From: an uncultured Granulosicoccus sp.
GTDB taxonomy: Bacteria > Pseudomonadota > Gammaproteobacteria > Granulosicoccales > Granulosicoccaceae
Assembly (NCBI GenBank): GCA_947492525.1
Contig: CANLNQ010000002.1
Span: forward strand, 62,001 to 126,000
Reading direction: 5' to 3'
DNA: 64,000 bases
Shown: piece by piece, positions 17,643 to 26,164 of the stretch
Layout: each line of letters opens with the position of its first letter
Position numbering within the stretch: the stretch's first letter is position 1
The notes under the pieces: generated by a model
Seen by the model: the letters and a program-made list of their open reading frames with translations, nothing else
The model's database searches: none
What the model was told of the DNA's origin: nothing
Position numbers and translations under genes: made by a program

Positions 17643-20342
17643 ATGGAACCCAGCTTTACCCGCTATATCTGGACTCACACCTCACGCCAGCAGATCTGGA
17701 TTCTGTGTGTGGTCATGGTATCCATGATTCCGTATTACCTGGCGTTCGATCTGCCCAAGATGATCATCAACGGGCCGATTCAGGGTAGCGGTTTCGAATC
17801 AGTCGGTGATACGCAGACGTTCTTCTCCAGTGCGTTCTTCGACGGCCTGCAGCTGGATCGCATGCAGGCCCTGATGGTGCTGAGCCTGGGTTTTCTGTCG
17901 CTGGTCATCATCAACGGCATCTTCAAGTACTACATCAATACCTACAAGGGACTGCTCGGTGAGCGCCTGCTCAGACGGGTCCGTTACGAGCTGATCGATC
18001 GTGTCCTGCGTTTCCTGCCCGTGGAATTCAAGCGTCTGAAGGGCGGCGAGATCTCCAGCATGATCAAGGATGAGGTCGAGCCACTGGGCGGTTTCACCTC
18101 TGAGGCCTTCGTGCAGCCGGTACTGCTCGGTGGCCAGGCCCTGACTGCACTGGCCTTCATCTTCGTCCAGCATGTCTGGCTCGGCTGTGTGGCGCTGTTC
18201 ATGGCGTCGGTACAGATGCTGGTCATCCCGCGTCTGCGCAGGCGTCTGCTGGTGCTGGGTCGTGAGCGGCAGCTCAAGGCACGTCAGTTGGCGGGGCGCG
18301 TCACCGAAATCGTCGACGGCATAGACACCATCCACGCCAACGATACATCGAACTACGAGCGCGCCGATGTCGCCTCGCGTCTCGGGGTGCTGTTCAGGAT
18401 TCGTTACGAGATCTACCAGCGCAAGTTCAAGGTCAAGTTCCTGAACAACTTTCTGGCTCAGCTGACCCCGTTTCTGTTCTACATGATCGGTGGCTATCTG
18501 GCGATTACCGGCCGTCTGGACGTCGGTCAGCTGGTGGCGGTGATCACCGCCTACAAGGAGCTGCCGGGCCCTCTCAAGGAGCTGATCGACTGGGATATGG
18601 CCAGGCAGGATGTGCAAGTCAAGTACGAACAGATCGTCGATCAGTTCGATGTCGAGCATATCCTGCCCCGGGACGTGCAGGCACTGGACAGCAACGGGGA
18701 GCACGTCGGGAAAAGGCTCGACAAGCCGCTGAGCGCGGTCAATCTGGTGATCGAGGATGAAGGCGGGGCGGTGACGCTGGACGGCGTCACGGTGAGTATC
18801 GAGGCCGGGCAGCGTGTCGCGGTGGTGGGTGATGCCTACAGCGGTGCCAACGTGCTGGCCGAGGCTTTCGGCGGTGTGGTGAAGCCGACCCGCGGCAAGA
18901 TCATGGCCGGCAAGGACAATCTGTCCGTTCTGCCCGAATCGGTCACGGGCCGGAGAATCACCTACGTCTCGAGCGATACCTATTATTTTTCCGGTTCGCT
19001 GCAGGAGAATCTGATGTATGGCCTCAAGCATGTGCCGCTCAACGAGGTTGAATACAACGACAAGGGTTCGATGCAGCGACTGCGTGAGCAACAGGAAGCC
19101 ATGCGCACGGGTAATCCGGATTTCGATCTGAACAGCAACTGGATCGATGTCGAGCTGGTGAACGGGTATACCGAGGCGGGCGGCATGCTGGGTGCGTTGA
19201 AACAGGTATTGAGTGTGACCCGGCTCATCGATGATGTGTTCGATTTTGCCCTGCACACGAAAATCGAGGATCAGGAGGAAGGCGATCTGGTCGAGCAGGT
19301 GGTGGCCCTGCGCAAGCGGGTACGTGACGAACTCGAATCCACCGGGCTCTCGGAGCTGATCATTCCGTTTGATATCGACCGCTACAACCCGCAGGCCGAG
19401 CTGCAGGACAATCTGGTCTTCGGCATTCTGGTGGAGACCGTCGATGACCAGCGCTCACAGGCCGGTACCGACTTCCTGCGCTACACCATGGCGCTGACCG
19501 GGCTGGATCGCCTGCTGGTCGACATGGGCATGTCCATTGCCGAATCGGCGCGCGAGCTCTTTGGCGGTCTGGAGGAGAATCACCCGTTCTTCGATCGTCT
19601 GGACATCATGGAGCCGGCTGACATACCTCGCTATCGGGCCCTGTATCAGCGCACCCGTCAGATCGAATTCAGCAGCATCAGTGAAGAGGATCGCTACGCC
19701 TGGATTGATCTGGCATTCCAGTATTCAGAGCCGCGCTATCGCTTCGGCCTGCTGGATGAACGTGTGATGGACAAGGTCATCGAGACGCGCAAGATGCTGC
19801 TCGAGACAGCGCCGGAGAGCCTGCGAACGCTGATTGCCGTCTACGATCCGGAGCAGTACCTGAAACCGGCCAATCTGATCGACAACATCGTCTTCGGCAA
19901 GGTCGATCACCGTTTCAAGGATGCCGAGCGCCAGGTGCGCGGTATCATCGAGCGTCTGCTATCGAGGCAGCCAGCCTTGTACCAGCGCATCTTCTGCCTG
20001 GGGCTGTCCTTCGACGTGGGCTCGGGCGGGCGTCGCCTGACGAATGCCCAGCGGCAGAAGTTCAACTTCGCTCGCGCGCTGCTGCGACGCTCGGATTACT
20101 ATATCTTCAACCGTCCGATCATTGGTCTGGATCAGGTGCAGCAAGAGCAGATACTGCGCAATACCCTGTATTTTCTCGAGAAGACGGTGGCTGATGCCGC
20201 TGTGGTCTGGGTGCTGGCAGCGCAGCAGAATGCGCGATACCTTGATCGCTGCATCACATTCCGTGACAAGGTCATCGTCAAGGATATGATGCTCGAGACT
20301 TTTGAGTTCTCGCCTGATAGTCTGGTTGCAGAAATGCTCTGA
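17643..20342 (+). CDS. ABC-exporter-like membrane protein with degenerate, expanded nucleotide-binding domain
   Basis: An 899-residue protein. Residues 1-330 look like a type IV ABC exporter membrane domain: six hydrophobic stretches, the ENI-like coupling sequence VEFKRLKGGEISSMIKDEVE, and LAITGRLDVGQLVAVITAY. The following domain begins like an ATPase (VTLDGVTVSIEAGQRVAVVGD) but the catalytic motifs are lost. The Walker A position near 395 reads GDAYSGANVL with no Lys, the signature near 793 reads SGGRRLTNAQRQ, and the Walker B/Glu position near 818 reads YYIFNRPIIGLD. About 330 extra residues lie between Walker A and the signature. Three segments resemble the Q-loop-proximal exporter motif: SLQENLMYG near 450, ELQDNLVFG near 586 and NLIDNIVFG near 744. 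It probably does not hydrolyse ATP conventionally. Its neighbours suggest a role in glycan export or assembly. Confidence 0.75.
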   Translation: MEPSFTRYIWTHTSRQQIWILCVVMVSMIPYYLAFDLPKMIINGPIQGSGFESVGDTQTFFSSAFFDGLQLDRMQALMVLSLGFLSLVIINGIFKYYINTYKGLLGERLLRRVRYELIDRVLRFLPVEFKRLKGGEISSMIKDEVEPLGGFTSEAFVQPVLLGGQALTALAFIFVQHVWLGCVALFMASVQMLVIPRLRRRLLVLGRERQLKARQLAGRVTEIVDGIDTIHANDTSNYERADVASRLGVLFRIRYEIYQRKFKVKFLNNFLAQLTPFLFYMIGGYLAITGRLDVGQLVAVITAYKELPGPLKELIDWDMARQDVQVKYEQIVDQFDVEHILPRDVQALDSNGEHVGKRLDKPLSAVNLVIEDEGGAVTLDGVTVSIEAGQRVAVVGDAYSGANVLAEAFGGVVKPTRGKIMAGKDNLSVLPESVTGRRITYVSSDTYYFSGSLQENLMYGLKHVPLNEVEYNDKGSMQRLREQQEAMRTGNPDFDLNSNWIDVELVNGYTEAGGMLGALKQVLSVTRLIDDVFDFALHTKIEDQEEGDLVEQVVALRKRVRDELESTGLSELIIPFDIDRYNPQAELQDNLVFGILVETVDDQRSQAGTDFLRYTMALTGLDRLLVDMGMSIAESARELFGGLEENHPFFDRLDIMEPADIPRYRALYQRTRQIEFSSISEEDRYAWIDLAFQYSEPRYRFGLLDERVMDKVIETRKMLLETAPESLRTLIAVYDPEQYLKPANLIDNIVFGKVDHRFKDAERQVRGIIERLLSRQPALYQRIFCLGLSFDVGSGGRRLTNAQRQKFNFARALLRRSDYYIFNRPIIGLDQVQQEQILRNTLYFLEKTVADAAVVWVLAAQQNARYLDRCITFRDKVIVKDMMLETFEFSPDSLVAEML

Positions 20343-20386
20343 GCGGAGTGAAACGCCGCTCAGCGCAGAGCGAAGTTGGACGTGCA

Positions 20387-20806
20387 ATGACTCTGAACGA
20401 TGAATTGGCAGTTCTGCGCAGTATCCCCTTGTTCTCCGCCATCAGGCCGGAGACACTCAGGCTGCTGGCCTTTGCCTCCACCCGCATGATCTTCCAGTCC
20501 GGACAGAATCTGTTCAGTGAAGGCGATTCATCCGCCAGCGCCTACATCCTGCTTTCGGGCGCGGCCACGATTCACCGACAGATCGACGGTCAGGCGCTGA
20601 CCATCGATGTTGTTGCACCACACGATATCGTGGGTCAGACTGCGCTGTTCTGCAACAAGCCGCGGCAGGTCACGGTCACGGCCAACGGTACGGTGGAGGC
20701 GCTGATGATCTCCAAGGAGCGTTTCCAGGAGCTCATGAGTTGTTGTCCGAATACACTGTCCAATATCCTCAGTGAGCTGGGTGAGCAATTGAGTCTTGCC
20801 AGCTGA
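20387..20806 (+). CDS. Stand-alone cyclic-nucleotide-binding-fold protein
   Basis: A 139-residue protein made only of a CRP-type cyclic-nucleotide-binding domain: LRSIPLFSAIRPETLRLLA, then FQSGQNLFSEGDSSASAYILLSGAATI, and the phosphate-binding cassette region VGQTALFCNKPRQVTVTA. There is no helix-turn-helix, so it is not a DNA-binding CRP. In the cassette the Glu that normally holds the ribose is Gln (GQTAL), and the residue after the Arg is Gln rather than Ser/Ala/Thr, so ligand binding may be changed or lost. The ATG was chosen over a GTG at 20348. It follows the ABC-like gene closely and may regulate that protein post-translationally. Confidence 0.8.
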   Translation: MTLNDELAVLRSIPLFSAIRPETLRLLAFASTRMIFQSGQNLFSEGDSSASAYILLSGAATIHRQIDGQALTIDVVAPHDIVGQTALFCNKPRQVTVTANGTVEALMISKERFQELMSCCPNTLSNILSELGEQLSLAS

Positions 20807-20834
20807 GTCTTTCCCGCTTTTCTCTGTATACAAC

Positions 20835-21635
20835 GTGTCAACAGATACCACGCAGGACCCCTGGTTGCTGCTCGATGAAGAACTCGATGCCTGGCAGGCA
20901 GCTGGCCGATGCGCCAGCTTGTGGTGGCGGGATGATGATGCCGTGGCCGCCGGCCCGTCGCTCGATCGCCTGCTGCGCGTGTGTGCCGACACCGGCTTGC
21001 TGCTGGCCGTGGTTCCGGCTCCCTTGCAGTCGTCGCTGACCGACGCAGTGGCGCAGGCAGTCGGGGAGAAGGGACCCTTCGTCCGCGTGGCACAGCACGG
21101 CTATGCCCATATCAATCATGCGCCACGTGGCCAGGGTCTGGGTGCCTGGGAGCTGGGTCTGCACCGAGGCGAGGCGGCGGTGCTGGCCGACCTGGATGCC
21201 GGGCGACAGATTCTTGAAAGCGCCTTCGGACATGGCTTTTTGCCCGTTCTGGTGCCGCCCTGGAACCATGTTGCACCGCAGTTGCATGAAGCCATCGCTT
21301 CGCGGGGTTACCGGGCTTTGTCCACCGAAGGGCCAAGAACTGCGCGCGAGCTGGTTTCGGGCCTGCTGAGCGTCAATGGTCACTGCGATCCGATTCGCTG
21401 GAAAGGCGGTGCCCGCTTTGCCGGCGAGAAGAAGACATTGACCAGCCTGGTCGAGCATCTGCAACAGCGCCGGGAGGGCCTGGTGGACAGCACCGAGCCG
21501 ACAGGCTTCGTGACTCACCATCTCGATCTGGACGAGGCGGGCTGGATCTTCAGCGAGAAACTGGCCGAGAGAATCAATGCACACCCGGGGGCTGCCTGGG
21601 TATCGCCTGATGATGTGTTTGGAGAGCAAGCATGA
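20835..21635 (+). CDS. Polysaccharide deacetylase-like protein (copy 2)
   Basis: A 266-residue NodB-like protein with WWRDDDAV near residue 33, QHGYAHINHAP near 92 and PPWN near 146. It closely parallels the protein encoded at 5412-6302, including the unusual RDDDAV motif and the absence of a signal peptide. The GTG start giving VSTDTTQDPWLL is preferred; a TTG at 20796 would overlap the upstream gene. No good Shine-Dalgarno sequence is visible. It overlaps the acetyltransferase gene by ATGA. Deacetylase and acetyltransferase side by side suggests remodelling of amino-sugar acyl groups on the same glycan; this is inference. Confidence 0.8.
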   Translation: MSTDTTQDPWLLLDEELDAWQAAGRCASLWWRDDDAVAAGPSLDRLLRVCADTGLLLAVVPAPLQSSLTDAVAQAVGEKGPFVRVAQHGYAHINHAPRGQGLGAWELGLHRGEAAVLADLDAGRQILESAFGHGFLPVLVPPWNHVAPQLHEAIASRGYRALSTEGPRTARELVSGLLSVNGHCDPIRWKGGARFAGEKKTLTSLVEHLQQRREGLVDSTEPTGFVTHHLDLDEAGWIFSEKLAERINAHPGAAWVSPDDVFGEQA

Positions 21636-22507
21636 GCACAGTCATTCGCGCAGCCGGTCCTGATGATGTGGAAGCCATCTGCACGCTGCTGCACACGAAG
21701 ATGAATTCGAAGTTCTCCATCGAACGCTGGAGCCGGCTGATGAGCTATCCCTGGCTGGACGACAAGCCGGACTACGGGGTGGTGGTGGAGTCCGATGGAC
21801 AGATTCTCGGGTATACGGGGCTGATCTACAGTGAGCGCATGATTGGTGATGAACAGCGTGGATTTCGCCAGGAGCGCTTTGCCAGCATGAGTTCCTGGTA
21901 TCTGGACAAGTCCCTGCGAGGCAGGGGCCTGGGCAAGGGCATGTTGCTGGCCACCATGGAAGATACATCACTGACGTACACGATCTTCACCAACTCCAGC
22001 AAGCCCATCGGCATCGTCAAGGCTCTGGGCTATCAGGTGCTCGATGACAGACGATACCACTGGCACAAATCAGGGGACGGGTCGTCCGAAATCATCGTGA
22101 GGCAGGATTTCAACGAGATCTTCACGCGAGCCACGGCTATCCAGAAGCAGATCCTGACAGACATGCAGGCCATGCCGGTGACGCCTGTCCACGTGGAATT
22201 CAATGGTCGCGATGCTCTGTTGTTCTTCTCCATCAAGACCAAGGGAGAGGACGTTCTGTGGTTCGATCTGCTGTACACCAGTGATGCGGCACTGTTCACC
22301 GACAGCGCGCCATGGCTGACAAACGCTCTGTTGCCCGATACGCCTGCGGTTCTGGCGGCGGATAGCCGGCTGATCGACACACCGCCGGAGGGGACTCTCT
22401 GCGAATATCTGCCGGTGGAGCGCCACTATCTGAGCCAGAATGTGGAGCCTCGGGATATCGACTTCCTGTACAGCGAGCTGCAGTTGCTGGATCTGAAGCT
22501 GGATTAG
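21632..22507 (+). CDS. GNAT-family acetyltransferase
   Basis: A 291-residue protein with an N-terminal GNAT domain. IRAAGPDDVEAICTLLHTK is the first strand and helix, GYTGLIYSERMI is strand 4, and SMSSWYLDKSLRGRGLGKGML carries the acetyl-CoA pyrophosphate-binding R-x-x-G-x-G/A near residue 95. The C-terminal 130 residues are an additional domain of unknown type, possibly acceptor binding. No membrane segment. It is the last gene of the glycan cluster and is coupled to the deacetylase gene. Confidence 0.8.
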   Translation: MSTVIRAAGPDDVEAICTLLHTKMNSKFSIERWSRLMSYPWLDDKPDYGVVVESDGQILGYTGLIYSERMIGDEQRGFRQERFASMSSWYLDKSLRGRGLGKGMLLATMEDTSLTYTIFTNSSKPIGIVKALGYQVLDDRRYHWHKSGDGSSEIIVRQDFNEIFTRATAIQKQILTDMQAMPVTPVHVEFNGRDALLFFSIKTKGEDVLWFDLLYTSDAALFTDSAPWLTNALLPDTPAVLAADSRLIDTPPEGTLCEYLPVERHYLSQNVEPRDIDFLYSELQLLDLKLD

Positions 22508-22645
22508 AGAGGGCTTGTTCGCCTCGCATTCAGCGGCAATCGCATGAGCCATCGGGCGCATGCAGTAGAATGCGATCAGTTGGACAATCGAACAAGCGAA
22601 TACGGATGGCCGGTTTCGGCCTGACCCATTGTGTTGGAGAAAATC

Positions 22646-22978
22646 TTGAGAAAATGTGTGAAGTTGCAGGTGTCGGCCGTGATGGTGGGCTGTGCACTGG
22701 TTCTGGGAAGCTGTGGTTTTGATGGTCGACCACTGATTACCGAAGATATCGGCACTACGGTGGATGACAACGCCGAACTGTCAGTCCGGGTCAAGCAGGC
22801 CTTGAAGCGAGCGCCTCAAACGGCGGTCAGCAATATCATGGTGACTCGTGTCAGTGAGGACAGCGTCAAGTTGTCAGGCTATGTGACAGATGATGCCACT
22901 GTGTATGAAGCCGAGCGTGTAGCGGGGCAGGTGCCAGGTGTGCGATTCGTGGTGAATTCACTGACTGTCTTTCGTTGA
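22646..22978 (+). CDS. BON-domain lipoprotein
   Basis: A 110-residue small lipoprotein. The TTG start is chosen because GGAGA lies six bases upstream and the product begins LRKCVKLQ, a basic n-region; a GTG at 22631 is the alternative. The signal peptide ends in the lipobox LGSC, so the mature protein is anchored by Cys near residue 24. One BON domain follows: DNAELSVRVKQALKRAP, then NIMVTRVSEDSVKLSGYV and AERVAGQVPGVRFVVNSL. BON proteins such as OsmY and DolP bind membranes or phospholipids in the periplasm. It is a separate unit ending at a strong terminator. Confidence 0.85.
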   Translation: MRKCVKLQVSAVMVGCALVLGSCGFDGRPLITEDIGTTVDDNAELSVRVKQALKRAPQTAVSNIMVTRVSEDSVKLSGYVTDDATVYEAERVAGQVPGVRFVVNSLTVFR

Positions 22979-23042
22979 TATCGGCTTCGGCTGGCTGAAT
23001 CTTCCTGAGCCAGCTGCACCGACTGCCTGAATTTCAGGCAAA

Positions 23043-23070
23043 AAAAAGCCCTTCGAGAGAAGGGCTTTTT
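23043..23070. terminator. Bidirectional intrinsic terminator
   Basis: AAAAAGCCCTTC and GAAGGGCTTTTT pair perfectly around a GAGA tetraloop. The A-run on one side and T-run on the other make it work in both directions, ending the BON lipoprotein and the convergent porin gene. Confidence 0.95.
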
Positions 23071-23090
23071 CTACTTCTGCGTGGGTAATC

Positions 23091-24017
23091 TTAGAAAGAT
23101 TTAGCCAGCATTACGCGATACTCGAGGAATTCAGCATCGTCGTTGTTGTCGTCGTTGAACTGAGTGATACGTGAGCTCAGCTGAGTGCCGCCGCCCAGAG
23201 CGTAGCCCAGGTCCAGTCGAACAGCGTTCTGGTCAGTAGCACCGTCGTCTTCCAGAGTAGAGACAGTCAGAGCAGCGCTGACGCCACCGAAACCGTAGCC
23301 GATCTTGACAGACGCTGATTCCAGATCACCAGTACCGGCTGCTTCAGCAACTTCCTGGCTCCAGAAGTGAGCGGCGATGGAAGCACCTGCGAAGGCGAAG
23401 GATACGCCGACTGCGCCGTTGACGAGGTCGTCTTCACCACGTTGCTCACCACCCAGACCGATGCTGAAACCACCGATGCCGAACTTGGCACCCAGGCCGA
23501 GTGCATCCTGGTTTCCTTCTGGTGAGAAGTTGGCAACCAGACCAACAGGTCCGAATTCGCCGGTGTAGCTCATGCCGCCGCTGATTTCAGAACCGACGTC
23601 ATAGATATCGTTTGCAACCTGGCCGTATTCGACAGCCAATGGGATTTCACCCATTCGGAAGTCACCGAATCCACCCTTGATACCAACGTAGACAGCATCA
23701 GCAGTACCAACGCTACCGATGTTCAGGTCGTCATCTTCACCTGGGCCATTTTCAACGAAAACGCTGCCCTGGTTTGACAGGCGGTCCAGATCGACGCGCA
23801 AGCTACCGTAGCCAGTCAGGCCGCTGTCCATTTCGTGCTCGGACGTGATACCGAACAGGACGTCACCAGTACCGATTTCCAGCTCGTCATCGTCGATGTC
23901 TGTGCCTTGCAGGGCAATTTCAACAACACCGGACAGAGTGGTGTCAGCGGAAGCAATCATGGGAGCTGCAGCAATACCTGCGATTGCTACCGCGACAGCT
24001 GTCTTAGTGAATTTCAT
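23091..24017 (-). CDS. Gram-negative porin
   Basis: A 308-residue outer-membrane beta-barrel. It has a Sec signal peptide (MKFTKTAVAVAIAG, cleavage probably after ASA near residue 24), a first strand TTLSGVVEIALQG typical of general porins, and regularly alternating amphipathic strands. It ends in YRVMLAKSF, with the terminal Phe required for BAM recognition. Acidic loops (DIDDDELE, GPGEDDDLN) suggest a non-specific or cation-favouring pore. A TTGGAGA ribosome site lies five bases before the ATG. The gene is richer in A/T and uses fewer rare codons than its neighbours, as expected for a highly expressed protein. Confidence 0.93.
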   Translation of the reverse strand: MKFTKTAVAVAIAGIAAAPMIASADTTLSGVVEIALQGTDIDDDELEIGTGDVLFGITSEHEMDSGLTGYGSLRVDLDRLSNQGSVFVENGPGEDDDLNIGSVGTADAVYVGIKGGFGDFRMGEIPLAVEYGQVANDIYDVGSEISGGMSYTGEFGPVGLVANFSPEGNQDALGLGAKFGIGGFSIGLGGEQRGEDDLVNGAVGVSFAFAGASIAAHFWSQEVAEAAGTGDLESASVKIGYGFGGVSAALTVSTLEDDGATDQNAVRLDLGYALGGGTQLSSRITQFNDDNNDDAEFLEYRVMLAKSF

Positions 24018-24453
24018 ATGTTTTCTCCAATCAGATATTTGCTGTGATCTATGTACAACGAAATACGTTTAATGTTTCAGCGAAGCAACTTTAGTCAGCG
24101 TGTCTGAATAATGCAACAACTGATTGCGTTTTTGCAGGACAGTGACGGAAAGCAGTAGCGCCGCTTGACTGTTAGTGTAGAACAGAAACAACACTTGACC
24201 AGCAAGAATGCCAAGAATAACCGAGAAAATTGAACAAGTGGTTTTTTTGCAACATTCCGTGTTGTTGTTGCGTCAGTAAGTCGTCGGTAAATGACGAATA
24301 ATGCGCTGGAAGGGTGGCTTGCGAAATGCGGCGACGATTAAAGCGTGTTCCGGCTTACCGAATTGCAACGAAGAGATGCGGATCTTTTCAGACAACGTGC
24401 TGCCGCGGACTCAGAGCCTTGTGTGATTCCGGCAGTGGGGCGGTTCAGTCAGT

Positions 24454-24507
24454 GGCTGTGCATCAATGCCTCGAACCAGCGGCTGTGTGTCAATGCCTCG
24501 AATAAGA
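24454..24507. repeat. 27-bp tandem duplication
   Basis: Two adjacent 27-base copies begin GGCTGTG and share TCAATGCCTCGAA; they differ mainly at positions 8-9 and at the end. They lie in non-coding DNA. Confidence 0.8.
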
Positions 24508-24610
24508 ACCGGCGGCAGAGATCGCCGGAGAACCAGGCGTGTATGCAGACAGGTCTGCTGTGTTCTGAAGATCGTGTACGACCCTGGTCGTCACTGCGCT
24601 GGAGGCTTGG

Positions 24611-24634
24611 ATGCCTGTATGCCTGTATGCCTGC
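24611..24634. repeat. 8-bp tandem triplet
   Basis: Three copies of ATGCCTGT, the last ending in C, in the porin-minE intergenic region. Too short to infer function; it adds to the repeat density of this stretch. Confidence 0.75.
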
Positions 24635-24781
24635 ATCCGCAAATGAACGGCGTCCGGCTGTCGGTATCGCTGTCGGGACAGACTTGGCGAGACTCGTGAA
24701 GTCAGAGGAGAGCGGGGCGTGGATGTCCGGAAGGGGGTGGTCTGGCGATCAATGTCGCGGCATCGATGGCAGCTGACGCTA

Positions 24782-24894
24782 AAGAGAGGTCAGTTGGAGA
24801 CAGGCCACTGAAGAGAGGTCAGTGAAGAGAGGGCACTGATCGGAGGTCACTGAGGACAGATCAGTGTAGAGAAGGCACTGAAAACAGGGTGTCG
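24782..24894. repeat. Degenerate 14-bp tandem array
   Basis: Seven or eight head-to-tail units of about 14 bases, consensus AAGAGAGGTCAGTG. Units at 24811-24824 and 24825-24838 are the best preserved; the second unit has 15 bases. Alternate units end in CAGTG or CACTG, which are reverse complements, so neighbouring units can pair with each other in single-stranded form. The array lies about 100 bases beyond the minE stop codon. Confidence 0.8.
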
Positions 24895-24993
24895 ATGATC
24901 AGTCGATTGACCCCCGGGAACCGTCAGTGGCAATGAATGTCATTGCAAGGCCGGTTGCCGGGGGCGGGTCATGTGGAACGTGCCGAGGGCGAA

Positions 24994-25323
24994 TCAGGTC
25001 GCGTTGGCTGCCTGACGTCGTTCCATGGCTCGGCGCCGGGCACTTTCGGCGGATTCTTCATCCGACTCTGCGTCCTCGGGCAAGGTGATGTTCAGCTCGA
25101 GAACGTCGCAGTTGTCCTGCGATTCGAGCTGAACAGACAGCGCATCATCACCGACTGCCACGTATTTCTTGATGACATCGAGGATGTCCTGCTTGAGCAT
25201 CGGCAGATAGTCCGGTCCGCTACGGCCGGTGCGTTCATGAGCAATCAGCACCTGCAGCCGGTCTTTGGCGATACTGGCTGACTGATCCTCCTTGCCTGTC
25301 TTGAAAAAGCTGAAAATTCCCAT
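24994..25323 (-). CDS. minE: Cell division topological specificity factor MinE
   Basis: A 109-residue protein, a little longer than the usual 88. The N-terminal membrane-targeting and MinD-contact region is clear: MGIFSFFKTGK, then SIAKDRLQVLIAHER. The dimerisation half follows with LPMLKQDILDVIKKYV and LELNITLP. MinE stimulates MinD ATPase and drives pole-to-pole oscillation. The extra C-terminal 20 residues are charged and Ala-rich (RRRAMERRQAANAT). It is the last gene of minC-minD-minE, six bases after minD. Confidence 0.97.
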   Translation of the reverse strand: MGIFSFFKTGKEDQSASIAKDRLQVLIAHERTGRSGPDYLPMLKQDILDVIKKYVAVGDDALSVQLESQDNCDVLELNITLPEDAESDEESAESARRRAMERRQAANAT

Positions 25324-25329
25324 GTCGAT

Positions 25330-26139
25330 CTACCCGAATAAGCGCGCGAGAAGCCCTTTCTTGGGGGCATCCATGAAGCGGTGTGGCTTGGCCTCGCCGA
25401 GCAGGCGATCGATGGCATCTGAATAAGCCTGCCCGGCTTCGCTCTCTTCGTCGAGGATAACGGGCTTTCCGGCATTGGAGCAATCCAGTACTGACGGGGA
25501 TTCCGGAATGATGCCGAGCAAGGGGATGGCCAGCAGGTCGACGATGTCGTCAACGCTGAGCATCTGCCCGTCCTTCACTCGAGCAGGGTTGTAGCGCGTG
25601 ATGAGCAAGTGTTCCTTGACCGGTTCCTCGTTCATCTTGGAGCGCTTGGATTCGCTTTGCAGGATGCCCAGGATTCGATCCGAATCCCTGACAGAGGAGA
25701 CTTCGGGGTTGGTCGTGACAATCGCTTCATCGGCAAAGTACAGGGCCATCTTGGCACCTTTTTCGATACCCGCAGGCGAATCGCAGATGATGTAGTCGAA
25801 ATCGCTCTTCTTCAGCTTGTGAATGACTCTGGCAACGCCTTCGATGGTCAGCGCATCCTTGTCACGGGTCTGCGACGCCGGAAGGATGTAGAGATTCTCG
25901 ATGCGTTTGTCCTTGATCAGTGTCTGGTGGAGGCTGGCCTCCTGATTGACCAGGTTCACCAGATCGTAGACGACGCGTCGTTCGCAACCCATGATCAGAT
26001 CGAGGTTGCGCAAGCCGACGTCGAAATCGATGACGACGGTCTTGAATCCCCGTTTGGCCAGCCCCGTGGCGATGGATGCACTGGTGGTGGTCTTGCCGAC
26101 ACCACCCTTGCCTGAAGTTACAACGATTGTCTTGGTCAA
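25330..26139 (-). CDS. minD: Septum site-determining ATPase MinD
   Basis: A 269-residue deviant Walker A ATPase: SGKGGVGKTT near residue 9 with the signature Lys, DFDVGLRNLD near 38, and DSPAGIEKGA near 118. The C-terminal amphipathic membrane-targeting helix is present (KKGLLARLFG). ATP-bound MinD dimerises on the inner membrane, recruits MinC to block FtsZ assembly, and is released by MinE. Length and motifs are standard. Confidence 0.98.
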   Translation of the reverse strand: MTKTIVVTSGKGGVGKTTTSASIATGLAKRGFKTVVIDFDVGLRNLDLIMGCERRVVYDLVNLVNQEASLHQTLIKDKRIENLYILPASQTRDKDALTIEGVARVIHKLKKSDFDYIICDSPAGIEKGAKMALYFADEAIVTTNPEVSSVRDSDRILGILQSESKRSKMNEEPVKEHLLITRYNPARVKDGQMLSVDDIVDLLAIPLLGIIPESPSVLDCSNAGKPVILDEESEAGQAYSDAIDRLLGEAKPHRFMDAPKKGLLARLFG

Positions 26140-26164
26140 GCCCCAACTCCCAAAATGTTCTGCA

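Larger units (their letters stand above)
24018..24993. other. Long repeat-containing intergenic region between minE and the porin gene
   Basis: Almost 1 kb without a credible gene. The porin-proximal 280 bases are A/T-rich and must hold the porin promoter. The rest carries three unrelated short tandem repeat groups listed separately (27-bp, 8-bp and 14-bp units). A frame of 143 codons over 24345-24776 is interrupted in logic by the repeats and shows no homologous feature, so it is not called. The far end is the 3' side of the min operon. Confidence 0.6.

Noticed and set aside
17799..19256. Minus-strand frame of 485 codons
   Set aside because: Antisense of the ABC-like membrane protein; no domain features.
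24345..24776. Frame of 143 codons in the porin-minE gap
   Set aside because: It crosses two tandem repeats, has no recognisable domain and no ribosome-binding site.
24782..24894. Possible CRISPR array
   Set aside because: Units are contiguous 14-mers with no unique spacers and no cas genes nearby.
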